Positions 28,590 through 38,344 of a stretch of DNA of 64,000 nt are shown one piece after another. Source of the DNA: Ectorhizobium quercum (GTDB lineage: Bacteria; Pseudomonadota; Alphaproteobacteria; Rhizobiales; Rhizobiaceae); contig NZ_JANFPI010000004.1 of NCBI RefSeq assembly GCF_026552795.1, positions 310,001 to 374,000 on the forward strand, written 5' to 3'. Numbering within the stretch: the first letter of the stretch is position 1; the number at the start of each line of letters is the position of its first letter. The notes beneath the pieces were generated by a model that worked only from the letters and a program-made list of their open reading frames with translations, made no database searches and was not told the DNA's origin. The translations under genes were made by a program, and so were the position numbers.

Positions 28590-28604
28590 AATTGTTGCAC
28601 AATT
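28590..28604. promoter_or_regulatory. AATTGT-TGC-ACAATT inverted repeat in a divergent promoter
   Basis: Perfect 6-base arms in the 113-base gap between the flavoprotein operon and the AraC regulator, 26 bases before the regulator start. A suitable operator position for control of both directions. Confidence 0.45.
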
Positions 28605-28630
28605 CGGCCGGGAGACATTCGGGAGGAAAC

Positions 28631-29530
28631 ATGGCAAGCGAAGCCGCGCGCGGCATTCCGCACTATTATCTCTATGGCGATCAGGGCGCGGACGTCGAAC
28701 TCGACTTCCTGCATATCGAGCCGATCCGCGACCGCAGCGGGCCGAACGACTGGAGAATTCGTCCGCACGCCCATCCCGATCACATGCAGGCGCTGCTGGT
28801 AAAGGAAGGCGGCGGCACCATCCGGCTGGAGGAACGGATCCTGCCGATTTCCGTGCCGGGCATTCTCGTCGTGCCCGCCGGCATCGTGCATCAGATCGAC
28901 TTCGACCCCGGCACCGACGGCTTCGTCGTTACCGCCGCGCTCGGCTGCCTGAAGGCGGCCGCGGCCTCCGATCCGCGCCTGATGGGGGCGGCGGAACGGC
29001 CGGCCGTCTATCCGCTCGAAGGGACCGGCGTCAGCATTCCGGCGGTCTTCGACACGTTCGAATGGCTGCACCGGGAGTTCATCTGGTCCGCCCCCGGCCG
29101 CCGCACGGCGATCATGGCGCAATACATGCGCCTCCTCGTCGTGATGCTCCGGCTTTCCGTGACGCATGACGATCCCGGCATCGCCGCGCCGGACCGGGAT
29201 TACGATCTCCTCGTGCGCTACCGGGCGCTGCTGGAAACGCATTTCCGCAGCGAGCGCTCGCTCGCCTTCTATGCCGGCGACCTCGCCGTGACGCAGGCGC
29301 GCCTCAACACCGCCTGCAAGGCGCGCGCCGGCAAGACGGCCTCCGACCTGCTCTACGAGCGTATCGTCATCGAGGCGAAGCGCTATCTCGTCTATACCGA
29401 AAGCAGCGTGGCGCAGGTAGCGCACCTGACCGGCTTCGACGACCCCGCCTATTTCAATCGCTTCTTTACCCAGCGCGTCGGCGTCTCGCCGGGCGCCTTC
29501 CGCAAGCAGGCACTGCACCGGGAAGCGTGA
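28631..29530 (+). CDS. AraC family regulator, PobR/HpaA-like
   Basis: 299 residues from the ATG at 28631 (GGGAGGAAAC upstream). The N-terminal cupin sensor domain has HIEPIRDRSGPNDWRIRPH and later VPAGIVHQIDFD, typical of the PobR/HpaA group that responds to hydroxybenzoate-type ligands. The C-terminal double helix-turn-helix ends FDDPAYFNRFFTQRVGVSPGAFR. It is divergent from the flavoprotein-SDR operon and about 840 bases upstream of pobA on the same strand, so it could activate either or both, with 4-hydroxybenzoate as the likely inducer. Confidence 0.82.
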   Translation: MASEAARGIPHYYLYGDQGADVELDFLHIEPIRDRSGPNDWRIRPHAHPDHMQALLVKEGGGTIRLEERILPISVPGILVVPAGIVHQIDFDPGTDGFVVTAALGCLKAAAASDPRLMGAAERPAVYPLEGTGVSIPAVFDTFEWLHREFIWSAPGRRTAIMAQYMRLLVVMLRLSVTHDDPGIAAPDRDYDLLVRYRALLETHFRSERSLAFYAGDLAVTQARLNTACKARAGKTASDLLYERIVIEAKRYLVYTESSVAQVAHLTGFDDPAYFNRFFTQRVGVSPGAFRKQALHREA

Positions 29531-29579
29531 GGCGGCCGGTCCCGTCCCCGGCAATGTGCGGGCCTGCATCATAAACCTT

Positions 29580-29656
29580 CGTCACCCTCGGGCTCGACCC
29601 GAGGGTCCATGCGGAGGGTGTGGCGTGGATGGTCGGGTCAGGCCCGACCATGACGG
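29580..29656 (+). repeat. REP-like double palindrome, copy B
   Basis: Tandem hairpins CCCTCGGGCTCGACCCGAGGG and GGTCGGGTCAGGCCCGACC-type stems framed by CGTCA and TGACG, same orientation and layout as copy A at 25131. It fills part of the 253-base gap between the AraC gene and the NIPSNAP gene; the rest of that gap shows no gene. Confidence 0.75.
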
Positions 29657-29783
29657 AGGCGAGGTGCGCGCCCGAACATCGCCACGCTGGAAGCCGCCTC
29701 CGGCTATCGTCCAATCTTTCCGACGCTCCGTCCATTTCCGAAAAGCTCTTCCTTGGCCAGTTTCCTGAGCAAGGGAGAGAAAC

Positions 29784-30347
29784 ATGATCCATGAATGGCG
29801 AAGCTACCGGCTGAAGCCCGGCGCGGCCCCCGATTATCTGGCGCTTCTGGCGGATCGCGGCCTGCCGTTCGTCACGCGCCACCTGCCGCTGACGGGCTAC
29901 TGGCTCGGCGAGACCGGGCCGCTCAACACCATCCATCACCTGTGGAGCTATGCGGACTGGGCCGAACGCGAAGCCTGCCGTGCGGCGCTTTCCGCCGAGG
30001 AGGCGTGGACGCAGGGCTTCGTTCCCGAAGCCTTCGCGCTGGTCGAGGAGCAGCACAACCGCTTCCTGCGCCTCACCGTTTCGTCGCCCGCCTTCGACGC
30101 GGCCCTTGCGCAGCGTGGCGATGCCCGCCGGGCGCGGGTTGCGGGAACGCCGCTCTTTGCCGGCGAATGCGCGGCGCTCGTCGACGGGTTGGCCGTCCAC
30201 GAAGCCGTCGCCGTGTGGGACACGCTGTCGGGCGAGCCGGGCGGGCCGCTGTCCCTGCTGCCGCGCGGTGCCGATCCCGTGCCCGCCGCCCCGCTTTCCG
30301 GCGCGGCGCATGTCGTGCTGCGGCCGCTCGCCTTTTCGCCGCTTTGA
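29784..30347 (+). CDS. NIPSNAP family protein (1)
   Basis: 187 residues. The N-terminal 100 residues form one NIPSNAP/dimeric alpha-beta barrel domain: EWRSYRLKPGAAPDYLALL, then LNTIHHLWSYADWAEREACR. The remainder looks like a degenerate second domain. NIPSNAP proteins are small ferredoxin-like dimers; their biochemical role in bacteria is not established. It is 21 bases upstream of pobA and clearly co-transcribed. A second NIPSNAP gene is fused into the other flavoprotein operon at 35989. Confidence 0.82.
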   Translation: MIHEWRSYRLKPGAAPDYLALLADRGLPFVTRHLPLTGYWLGETGPLNTIHHLWSYADWAEREACRAALSAEEAWTQGFVPEAFALVEEQHNRFLRLTVSSPAFDAALAQRGDARRARVAGTPLFAGECAALVDGLAVHEAVAVWDTLSGEPGGPLSLLPRGADPVPAAPLSGAAHVVLRPLAFSPL

Positions 30348-30362
30348 TCTTCGAGAGGATAA

Positions 30363-31535
<1,173 letters not shown>

Positions 31536-32297
31536 TCAGGCCAGCATGGCGGCGAGTTCGGCCTGCACGGCCTTCAGCGGCGGCAGGTAGCGATCCGCAA
31601 GCGCGGAAACCGGCTCCGCCGTCGCGGCGAGCCCGGCGTTGAGCGCGGCGACCGTTCTGCCGCGCACGGTCTTCAGCGGCACGGCGATGGAGCGCAGCCC
31701 GGTTTCCACTTCCTGGTCGATGGTCGCGTAGCCGAGCCTGCGCGTTTCCTCGAGCGCCGCCATCAGCGCGTCGATGTCCGTCAGCGTCCGCTCCGTCCGG
31801 GCGCTGCGCCCGGAGGCTTCCAGAATGGCGCGCGCCTCTTCCGGTGCCAGCGCGGCCAGCAGCACGCGGCCCATCGAGGTGCAATAGGCCGGAAGCCGCG
31901 AGCCGGGCATCAGCGCGATCGACATGACCCGCCGCTGGGCGGCGCGCGCCACATAGACGATTTCCCCCTCGTCGAGGATCGAGACCGAGGTGCTCTGGCC
32001 GATGGTTTCCGACAGCCGGTCGAGGGTCGGCTGCACGATGCGCGGCAGGGGCATGGTGGCGAGGCAACCCGTGCCGAGCCGCAGCACGCGCGGCGTGACG
32101 GTGAAGAACTTGCCGTCATAGGCGGCATAGCCGAGTTCCGAAAGCGTCAGCAGGCAACGCCGCGCCGTCGCCCGGTCGAGCCCGGCGATCTCGGCCGCCT
32201 CGGCAATCGATAGGCGCGGCCGCTCGGCGCTGAAAGCCTCGATCACCCGCAGCCCCTTGGCGAGCCCGCCCATCATGTCGCGCTCCCTGACCGTCAT
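31536..32297 (-). CDS. pcaR: IclR family regulator PcaR/PcaU of pcaIJF
   Basis: 253 residues from the ATG at 32297 (MTVRERDMMGG). The N-terminal winged HTH contains LSIAEAAEIAGLDRATARRCLLTL, and the effector domain has the PcaR/PcaU/PobR group pattern (GDG-less, LPAYCTSMGRVLLAAL, GYATIDQEVETGLRSIAVPL). Divergent from pcaI with 144 bases between, where a 33-base inverted repeat matches the PcaR operator. Inducer is expected to be beta-ketoadipate. Confidence 0.9.
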   Translation of the reverse strand: MTVRERDMMGGLAKGLRVIEAFSAERPRLSIAEAAEIAGLDRATARRCLLTLSELGYAAYDGKFFTVTPRVLRLGTGCLATMPLPRIVQPTLDRLSETIGQSTSVSILDEGEIVYVARAAQRRVMSIALMPGSRLPAYCTSMGRVLLAALAPEEARAILEASGRSARTERTLTDIDALMAALEETRRLGYATIDQEVETGLRSIAVPLKTVRGRTVAALNAGLAATAEPVSALADRYLPPLKAVQAELAAMLA

Positions 32298-32316
32298 GGC
32301 ATCGCCTCTCCATTTT

Positions 32317-32349
32317 GTGCGATATACGAACAAAAATCATATAACGCAC
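32317..32349. promoter_or_regulatory. Predicted PcaR operator
   Basis: Minus-strand reading of 32317-32331 is GTTCGTATATCGCAC, differing at two positions from the P. putida PcaR site as I recall it (GTTCGATAATCGCAC). A second arm, TATAACGCAC at 32340-32349, makes a 33-base imperfect inverted repeat beginning GTGCG and ending CGCAC. Placed between pcaR and pcaI. Confidence 0.7.
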
Positions 32350-32441
32350 AAACCGGTTGCCGTCGATGGGTGTTGCGCCGTAATTTCAGCTCCGGAAACG
32401 GCGGCGGCCCGGTAGGCCCCACGCCGAACGGAGGAGTTTCA

Positions 32442-33149
32442 ATGGACAAGACAATCGCGAGCGCGGCGCAAGCCGTCGCCGGGATCGGAGACGGCGCGAC
32501 CGTCATGATCGGCGGTTTCGGCGGCTCCGGCGCGCCGATCGAGCTGATCCACGCCCTGATCGACAAGGGCGCGAAGGATCTGACGGTGATCAACAACAAT
32601 GCCGGCAACGGCCGCATCGGCATCGCGGCAATGATCGATGCCGGGCTGGTCAAAAAGATGATCTGCTCCTTCCCGCGCTCGTCCGATCCACGCGCCTTCA
32701 CCGACGCCTATCTGGCCGGCAGGGTGGAGCTGGAACTGGTGCCGCAGGGCACGCTCGCCGAGCGCATCCGTGCCGGCGGCGCGGGCATTCCCGCCTTCTA
32801 CACGCCGACCGGCTACGGCACGGAACTGGCGGAAGGCAAGGTGATCGCCGAGTTCGACGGCCGCCCTTACGTGCAGGAGCGCTGGCTGAAGGCCGATTTC
32901 GCGCTGATCAAGGCGCATGTCGGCGACATCCACGGCAACCTGACCTACAACAAGGCCGCCCGCAACTTCAATCCGATCATGTGCATGGCGGCGGCAAAGA
33001 CCATCGTCCAGGTGGCGAGGCTCGTACCGCTCGGCGGCATCGACCCGGAGCACGTCGTCACCCCCGGCATCTTCGTCGACAGCGTCGTCGAGATCGCCGA
33101 TCCGCAACAGGAAGAAATCCTCATCCGGTCGGGAGCCGTCTACGCATGA
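32442..33149 (+). CDS. pcaI: 3-oxoadipate CoA-transferase subunit A PcaI
   Basis: 235 residues. The CoA-transferase subunit A pattern IGGFGGSGAPIELI, then NNNAGNGRIGIAAMIDAGLVKKMICSFPRS, and GTLAERIRAGGAGIPAFYTPTGYGTELA. With PcaJ it moves CoA from succinyl-CoA to beta-ketoadipate. The start follows CGGAGGAGTTTCA. Stop overlaps pcaJ by four bases. Confidence 0.95.
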   Translation: MDKTIASAAQAVAGIGDGATVMIGGFGGSGAPIELIHALIDKGAKDLTVINNNAGNGRIGIAAMIDAGLVKKMICSFPRSSDPRAFTDAYLAGRVELELVPQGTLAERIRAGGAGIPAFYTPTGYGTELAEGKVIAEFDGRPYVQERWLKADFALIKAHVGDIHGNLTYNKAARNFNPIMCMAAAKTIVQVARLVPLGGIDPEHVVTPGIFVDSVVEIADPQQEEILIRSGAVYA

Positions 33150-33835
33150 CCGCCGAAACGCAAGAAGACCTCAAGCTTTCCAATGCCCAGATCGCCTGGC
33201 GCGCCGCGCAGGACATCGCCGACGGCGCCTATGTGAACCTCGGCATCGGCTTTCCGGAAATGGTCGCCCGTTACCAGCCGCCGGGCCGGCAGGCGATCTT
33301 CCACACCGAAAACGGCATTCTCGACTTCGGCGAGCCGCCGGCGGAGGGCGAGGAGGACTGGGACCTGATCAACGCCGGCAAGAAGGCCGTGACGCTGAAG
33401 CCGGGCGCGGCCTTCTTCCACCACGCCGATAGTTTCGCGATGGTGCGCGGCGGCCATCTCGACGTCGCGATCCTCGGCGCCTATCAGGTGGCCGAAAGCG
33501 GCGATCTCGCCAACTGGCGCGTCGGCTCCAGGGGCGTTCCCGCCGTCGGCGGCGCGATGGATCTCGTGCACGGCGCCAAGCAGGTCTTCGTCATCACCGA
33601 GCACGTCACCAAGAACGGCGAGCCGAAGCTGGTCGAAAAATGCACCTTTCCGCTGACCGGCGTCGGCTGTATCACCCGTGTCTATACGAGCCACGCCGTG
33701 ATCGATATCGTCGAAGGCCGCTTCGTGCTGCGTGAAAAGCTGCCCGGCCTTTCCCTCGACGCGCTTCAGGCGCTGACCGGCGCGACGCTTCATCTCGACG
33801 GGCCCGTGGCCGATCTCGTCGCCCCGCCGCTGTAG
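33146..33835 (+). CDS. pcaJ: 3-oxoadipate CoA-transferase subunit B PcaJ
   Basis: 229 residues. The catalytic glutamate that forms the CoA thioester is Glu55 in HTENGILDFG. VNLGIGFPEMVARY and the ITEHVTKNGEPKLVEKCTFPLTG block are also characteristic. It overlaps pcaI and is 12 bases before pcaF. Confidence 0.95.
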   Translation: MTAETQEDLKLSNAQIAWRAAQDIADGAYVNLGIGFPEMVARYQPPGRQAIFHTENGILDFGEPPAEGEEDWDLINAGKKAVTLKPGAAFFHHADSFAMVRGGHLDVAILGAYQVAESGDLANWRVGSRGVPAVGGAMDLVHGAKQVFVITEHVTKNGEPKLVEKCTFPLTGVGCITRVYTSHAVIDIVEGRFVLREKLPGLSLDALQALTGATLHLDGPVADLVAPPL

Positions 33836-33847
33836 AGGACCAGTATC

Positions 33848-35053
<1,206 letters not shown>

Positions 35054-35106
35054 TCCTTCTGCCGCGATACCGAAACAGCTTGACTGTCGGGCGGCTCATG
35101 CCAAAA

Positions 35107-35136
35107 CTGGAATGACAATCCAGATTGGAAAATCCA
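35107..35136. promoter_or_regulatory. TGGA/TCCA inverted repeats at the second IclR gene
   Basis: CTGGA (35107-35111) and TCCAG (35119-35123) pair, followed by TGGA-AAA-TCCA ending on the start codon at 35136. The half-sites resemble those at 19116, 40252 and 41907, consistent with autoregulation by this IclR protein. Confidence 0.45.
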
Positions 35137-35930
35137 TGAGCACGCTTGAAAAGTCCCTGAGCATCATCGAACTTCTGGCCGAGAAGCCGGGCGGCCTGTC
35201 CGTCTCGACCATCGCCCAGCAGGTCAACCAGCCCGCCAGCGGCGTCCACCGGACGCTCAACGAATTGATCCGGCTGGGGTATGTCCGGCAGGTCCAGGAT
35301 CAGGGCGACTATGCGCTGACCATGAAGCTGGCCGCGCTCGGGGTCGGTTTTCTCGGCCGCACCGGCGTCGGCGACGTGGCGCAACCGATCCTCGACCGGC
35401 TGGCGCAGGTGAGCGGCGAGCTGATTCGCCTGTCGGTGATCGACGGCGACGACCTTATCTGGGTCGCGGTGGCGCAGGGGGCGACGAGTGGCCTGCGCTA
35501 CGATCCCGGGCAGGAACAGGGCGTCGTGGTGCATCTCGCCTCCAGTTCCGGCGGGCAGGCCTGGCTCGCCTCCATGAGCGACGAGGAGGCGCTGGAACGG
35601 GTCTCGCGTCAGGGGCTGGTCAATCCCGGCAAGCCCACCGGGCCGGGCGCACCGGCCACCATCACCGAGCTTCTGGGCATTCTGGCGGAAACGCGCAGGC
35701 GCGGCTATGCGGTGTCCGTCAACAGCTACATCGTCGGCATGGCGGCGATGGCCATGCCCGTCATGAGCGGCGGCCGGGCGATCAGCTGCCTGTCCATCGC
35801 CGGGCCGGCCGTCCGCATGACGCCGGAGCGCATGGCCGAACTCGCGCCGCACCTCGCCCGCGCGGCGGAAGAAATCGGCATCGCCGCCAGCGGCTCGCGC
35901 TATTTTCCGGGGCTGCGCAAGCCCGATTGA
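35136..35930 (+). CDS. IclR family transcriptional regulator (second)
   Basis: 264 residues from ATG 35136 (GGAAAAT upstream; an in-frame ATG at 35112 has no proper site). N-terminal winged helix: STLEKSLSIIELLAEKPGGLSVSTIAQQVNQPASGVHRTLNELIRLGYV. The C-terminal effector domain resembles IclR proteins of carbon-source operons (GQAWLASMSDEEAL, GYAVSVNSYIVGMAAMAMPV). It faces the NIPSNAP-flavoprotein operon across a shared terminator and probably controls it together with other TGGAAT-flanked operons. Confidence 0.87.
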   Translation: MSTLEKSLSIIELLAEKPGGLSVSTIAQQVNQPASGVHRTLNELIRLGYVRQVQDQGDYALTMKLAALGVGFLGRTGVGDVAQPILDRLAQVSGELIRLSVIDGDDLIWVAVAQGATSGLRYDPGQEQGVVVHLASSSGGQAWLASMSDEEALERVSRQGLVNPGKPTGPGAPATITELLGILAETRRRGYAVSVNSYIVGMAAMAMPVMSGGRAISCLSIAGPAVRMTPERMAELAPHLARAAEEIGIAASGSRYFPGLRKPD

Positions 35931-35936
35931 CACGAA

Positions 35937-35966
35937 AGGCCCCGCTTCGGCAACGAAACGGGGCCT
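35937..35966. terminator. Bidirectional terminator between converging genes
   Basis: AGGCCCCG (35937-35944) pairs with CGGGGCCT (35959-35966) between the plus-strand IclR gene and the minus-strand NIPSNAP gene. On the minus strand it is followed by a short T-run (TTTCG). Confidence 0.65.
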
Positions 35967-35988
35967 CTGGCGCTTGTATTATTGCCGC

Positions 35989-36600
35989 CTATTTCAGCGG
36001 CGAGTTCGCGGTCGGAAAGGCGATGGTCGAGCGCATGTCGGTCGTCAGCCAGTCCGGCCCGCCCTTGGGCGGCCAGACGCCCTGCGCAACGGAATCGGCC
36101 CGGATGCGGCCACGGTCGTTGACGGAGGCGAAGGGCCAGATATGCGTCATGCGCGGCTTGCCGTCGATGCCGTACATGCAGATCGAAAGCTTCGACAGTT
36201 GCGTGCGCCCCGGCACGGCGGCTTCCCACGCCTTGATCGTCGGTTCCAGCCCGCCGGTCTTCAGCACGTAGGTGCGGAACTCGTAGGCCGGGCCGAAACT
36301 GCCGGTCTCGACCGGCGGCAGGAAGGGAAAGGGCGCGTAGCCTTCGAGTTCCAGCCCGGTCAGCCATTCCGCCGAGCCGAAGGGACTGGCCGCCCGCAGC
36401 GTGCGCTCGCGCTCCGCGTCGTAGTCGGCGGCGGTGTCGAACCCGCGCAGAACGAGGACGCGGTTGAGCAGGCCGATATCGGCGGAGAAGATGCCGAGAA
36501 GACGGCCCTTGCCCTCTCCCGCAAAGGCCTCAATGGCGGGCGCCGCCTTGGCAGCCGCGCCAAGCGTGGTCGAAAGTGTCGCGATTTCATAACGTTGCAT
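35989..36600 (-). CDS. NIPSNAP family protein (2), two-domain
   Basis: 203 residues from ATG 36600 (GAAAGGACG upstream). Two NIPSNAP-like halves: 1-105 (RYEIATLSTTLGAAAKAAPAIEAFA, LNRVLVLRGFDTAADYDAER) and 109-203 (AYEFRTYVLKTGGLEPTIKAWEAA, MTHIWPFASVNDRGRIR). The start overlaps the end of the flavoprotein gene by 14 bases, so translation is coupled. The function is unknown; the repeated association with ring-oxidation genes suggests an accessory or binding role. Confidence 0.85.
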   Translation of the reverse strand: MQRYEIATLSTTLGAAAKAAPAIEAFAGEGKGRLLGIFSADIGLLNRVLVLRGFDTAADYDAERERTLRAASPFGSAEWLTGLELEGYAPFPFLPPVETGSFGPAYEFRTYVLKTGGLEPTIKAWEAAVPGRTQLSKLSICMYGIDGKPRMTHIWPFASVNDRGRIRADSVAQGVWPPKGGPDWLTTDMRSTIAFPTANSPLK

Positions 36601-38344
36601 GGTTCGTCCTTTCATCTTTCATGGTGTCGGCCGGGGTTTCCGGCATGTCGTTGAGCGTGCCGGCGGCGTGCCTGGCCACACGCCAGCCGAAGACCACGGC
36701 CGGGCCGATGGTCGTCCCCGGCCCCGGATAGGTGCCGCGGAAGATCGAGGCGAGGTCGTTGCCGCAGGCGTAAAGGCCGGCAATGGGCTCGCCCGCCTCG
36801 TCGAGCACGCGGCCATATTCGTCACCCGCCAGACCGGCGCTCGAAGCGAGATCAGCGGGGCGAACCGGTATGGCGTAGTAAGGCCCCGCCCCCACCGGGC
36901 CGAGGCAGGGATTGGGGCCGACGGCGGGATCGCCGTTGAAGCGGTTGACCACCGAGGCGCCGCGCCCGAACGCCTCGTCGATGCCGGCGGCCGCCGCGCG
37001 GTTATAGGCATCCACGGTTTCCGCCAGCGCCTGCGGGTCGCAGCCGATCTTTTCGGCGAGTTCGGCCAGCGTCCGCGCCTCCGTCACATAGCCGGCCTTC
37101 AGCATGGCGGGCAGATTGCTCGCGCCCGGCAGCACCATGCCCATGCCGTAGCGGCGCATGAAGGCGGCGTCGCAGACGAGATGGGCGGGAATGGCGCCGG
37201 TCGAAATCTGCTCCATCGAGAAGTCGTGATAGGAATCCGACTCGTTGACGAAACGCCGGCCGGCGGCGTTCACCGCCAGCAGCCCCGGCTTGGCGCGGTC
37301 GAGGATGATGTGCGGCCAGACCGCCAGCGTGCCGTCCGGGCGGCGGTACGACGAGCAGGGCATCCACAGTGCCGGGCTGTCGCCGCCGTCCTCGAAACGC
37401 GCGCCGATGGCCGTCGCCACGTCGGCGCCGTCGCCGGTGTTGGTCTCCGGCGCGAGCGAATAGTCGCGCGTGCCGGCCGGAAACAGGCGTTCGCGGATCT
37501 TGCGGTTCCAGCCGACGCCGCCGGTCGCCAGCACGACGCCCTTGCGGGCGCGGATGCGGCGCGGACCGGCCGGGCCTGAGAGCACGGCCCCGACGACGCG
37601 GCCCTCTTCGACGAGAAGTTCGCGGACACCGGTTTCGAACAGCACCGGCACCTTCGCCTTGCGCAGGCTGTAGAGAAGCCGGGCGACCAGCGCATTGCCC
37701 ATGAGAAGCCGGGTGCCGCGCCGGTAGCGCAGGCGGTCCAGCACGTAGCGGCCGACGATGGTGATGGCGTCGCGCAGATGGGCGGCGGATGCGAAGGGCG
37801 CGAGCAGCGCGCCGAGTTCGTTGCGCCCCACCATCATGCCGCCGAGCCCCATGAATTCGCGGCGAGGCGGGCGGACGCGGTCGAAATCCGCGCGGCCGAG
37901 CCGCCGCCCGTCGAACGTCACCGGCGCGAGCGCCCGGCCGCCATAGGCCGCGCCGGGGCCGTCGAGATAATCGGGATGCGCCGCCGCCGCGACGAATTTC
38001 ACATCGGTCCGGCGGTCGAGATCCGCGATGGCGTCGCGTCCCGAGGCAAGGAAGGCCTCGCGCAGGCGCGCGCCGCCCCGGTTGGCGACGACCGCCTCCA
38101 GAAAGGCCCGGGCGTCCTCCACCCGGTCGGGAACGCCGGCCTGTTCGGAAAGGTGGGTGCCGGGCACCCAGGTCGTGCCGCCGGAGGTGGAGGTGGTGCC
38201 GCCGGCCTGGGCGGTCTTTTCGCACAGAACGACGTCCAGCCCCTCCAGCGCGGCGACGAGGGCGGCGGTCATGCCGCCCGCCCCCGCGCCGCAGACCAGA
38301 AGGTCCACCTCCTCGATTGCCTGCGAATTGCGATCAGATGGCAT
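36587..38344 (-). CDS. FAD-dependent ring dehydrogenase, 3-ketosteroid 1-dehydrogenase/fumarate reductase family (2)
   Basis: 585 residues from ATG 38344 (GGGAGGACGCAAA upstream). FAD motifs CGAGAGGMTAALVAALEG and GLYACGNDLASIFRGTYPGPGTTIGPA; SYHDFSMEQ in the catalytic domain and GPYYAIPV. Compared with copies 1 and 3, the GDLGT/GSLGT element near the C-terminus is replaced by ADLASSAG, and IMGG by IFRG, so its substrate site is likely different. Overlaps copy 3 upstream by 11 bases and NIPSNAP 2 downstream by 14. Confidence 0.84.
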   Translation of the reverse strand: MPSDRNSQAIEEVDLLVCGAGAGGMTAALVAALEGLDVVLCEKTAQAGGTTSTSGGTTWVPGTHLSEQAGVPDRVEDARAFLEAVVANRGGARLREAFLASGRDAIADLDRRTDVKFVAAAAHPDYLDGPGAAYGGRALAPVTFDGRRLGRADFDRVRPPRREFMGLGGMMVGRNELGALLAPFASAAHLRDAITIVGRYVLDRLRYRRGTRLLMGNALVARLLYSLRKAKVPVLFETGVRELLVEEGRVVGAVLSGPAGPRRIRARKGVVLATGGVGWNRKIRERLFPAGTRDYSLAPETNTGDGADVATAIGARFEDGGDSPALWMPCSSYRRPDGTLAVWPHIILDRAKPGLLAVNAAGRRFVNESDSYHDFSMEQISTGAIPAHLVCDAAFMRRYGMGMVLPGASNLPAMLKAGYVTEARTLAELAEKIGCDPQALAETVDAYNRAAAAGIDEAFGRGASVVNRFNGDPAVGPNPCLGPVGAGPYYAIPVRPADLASSAGLAGDEYGRVLDEAGEPIAGLYACGNDLASIFRGTYPGPGTTIGPAVVFGWRVARHAAGTLNDMPETPADTMKDERTNHATL

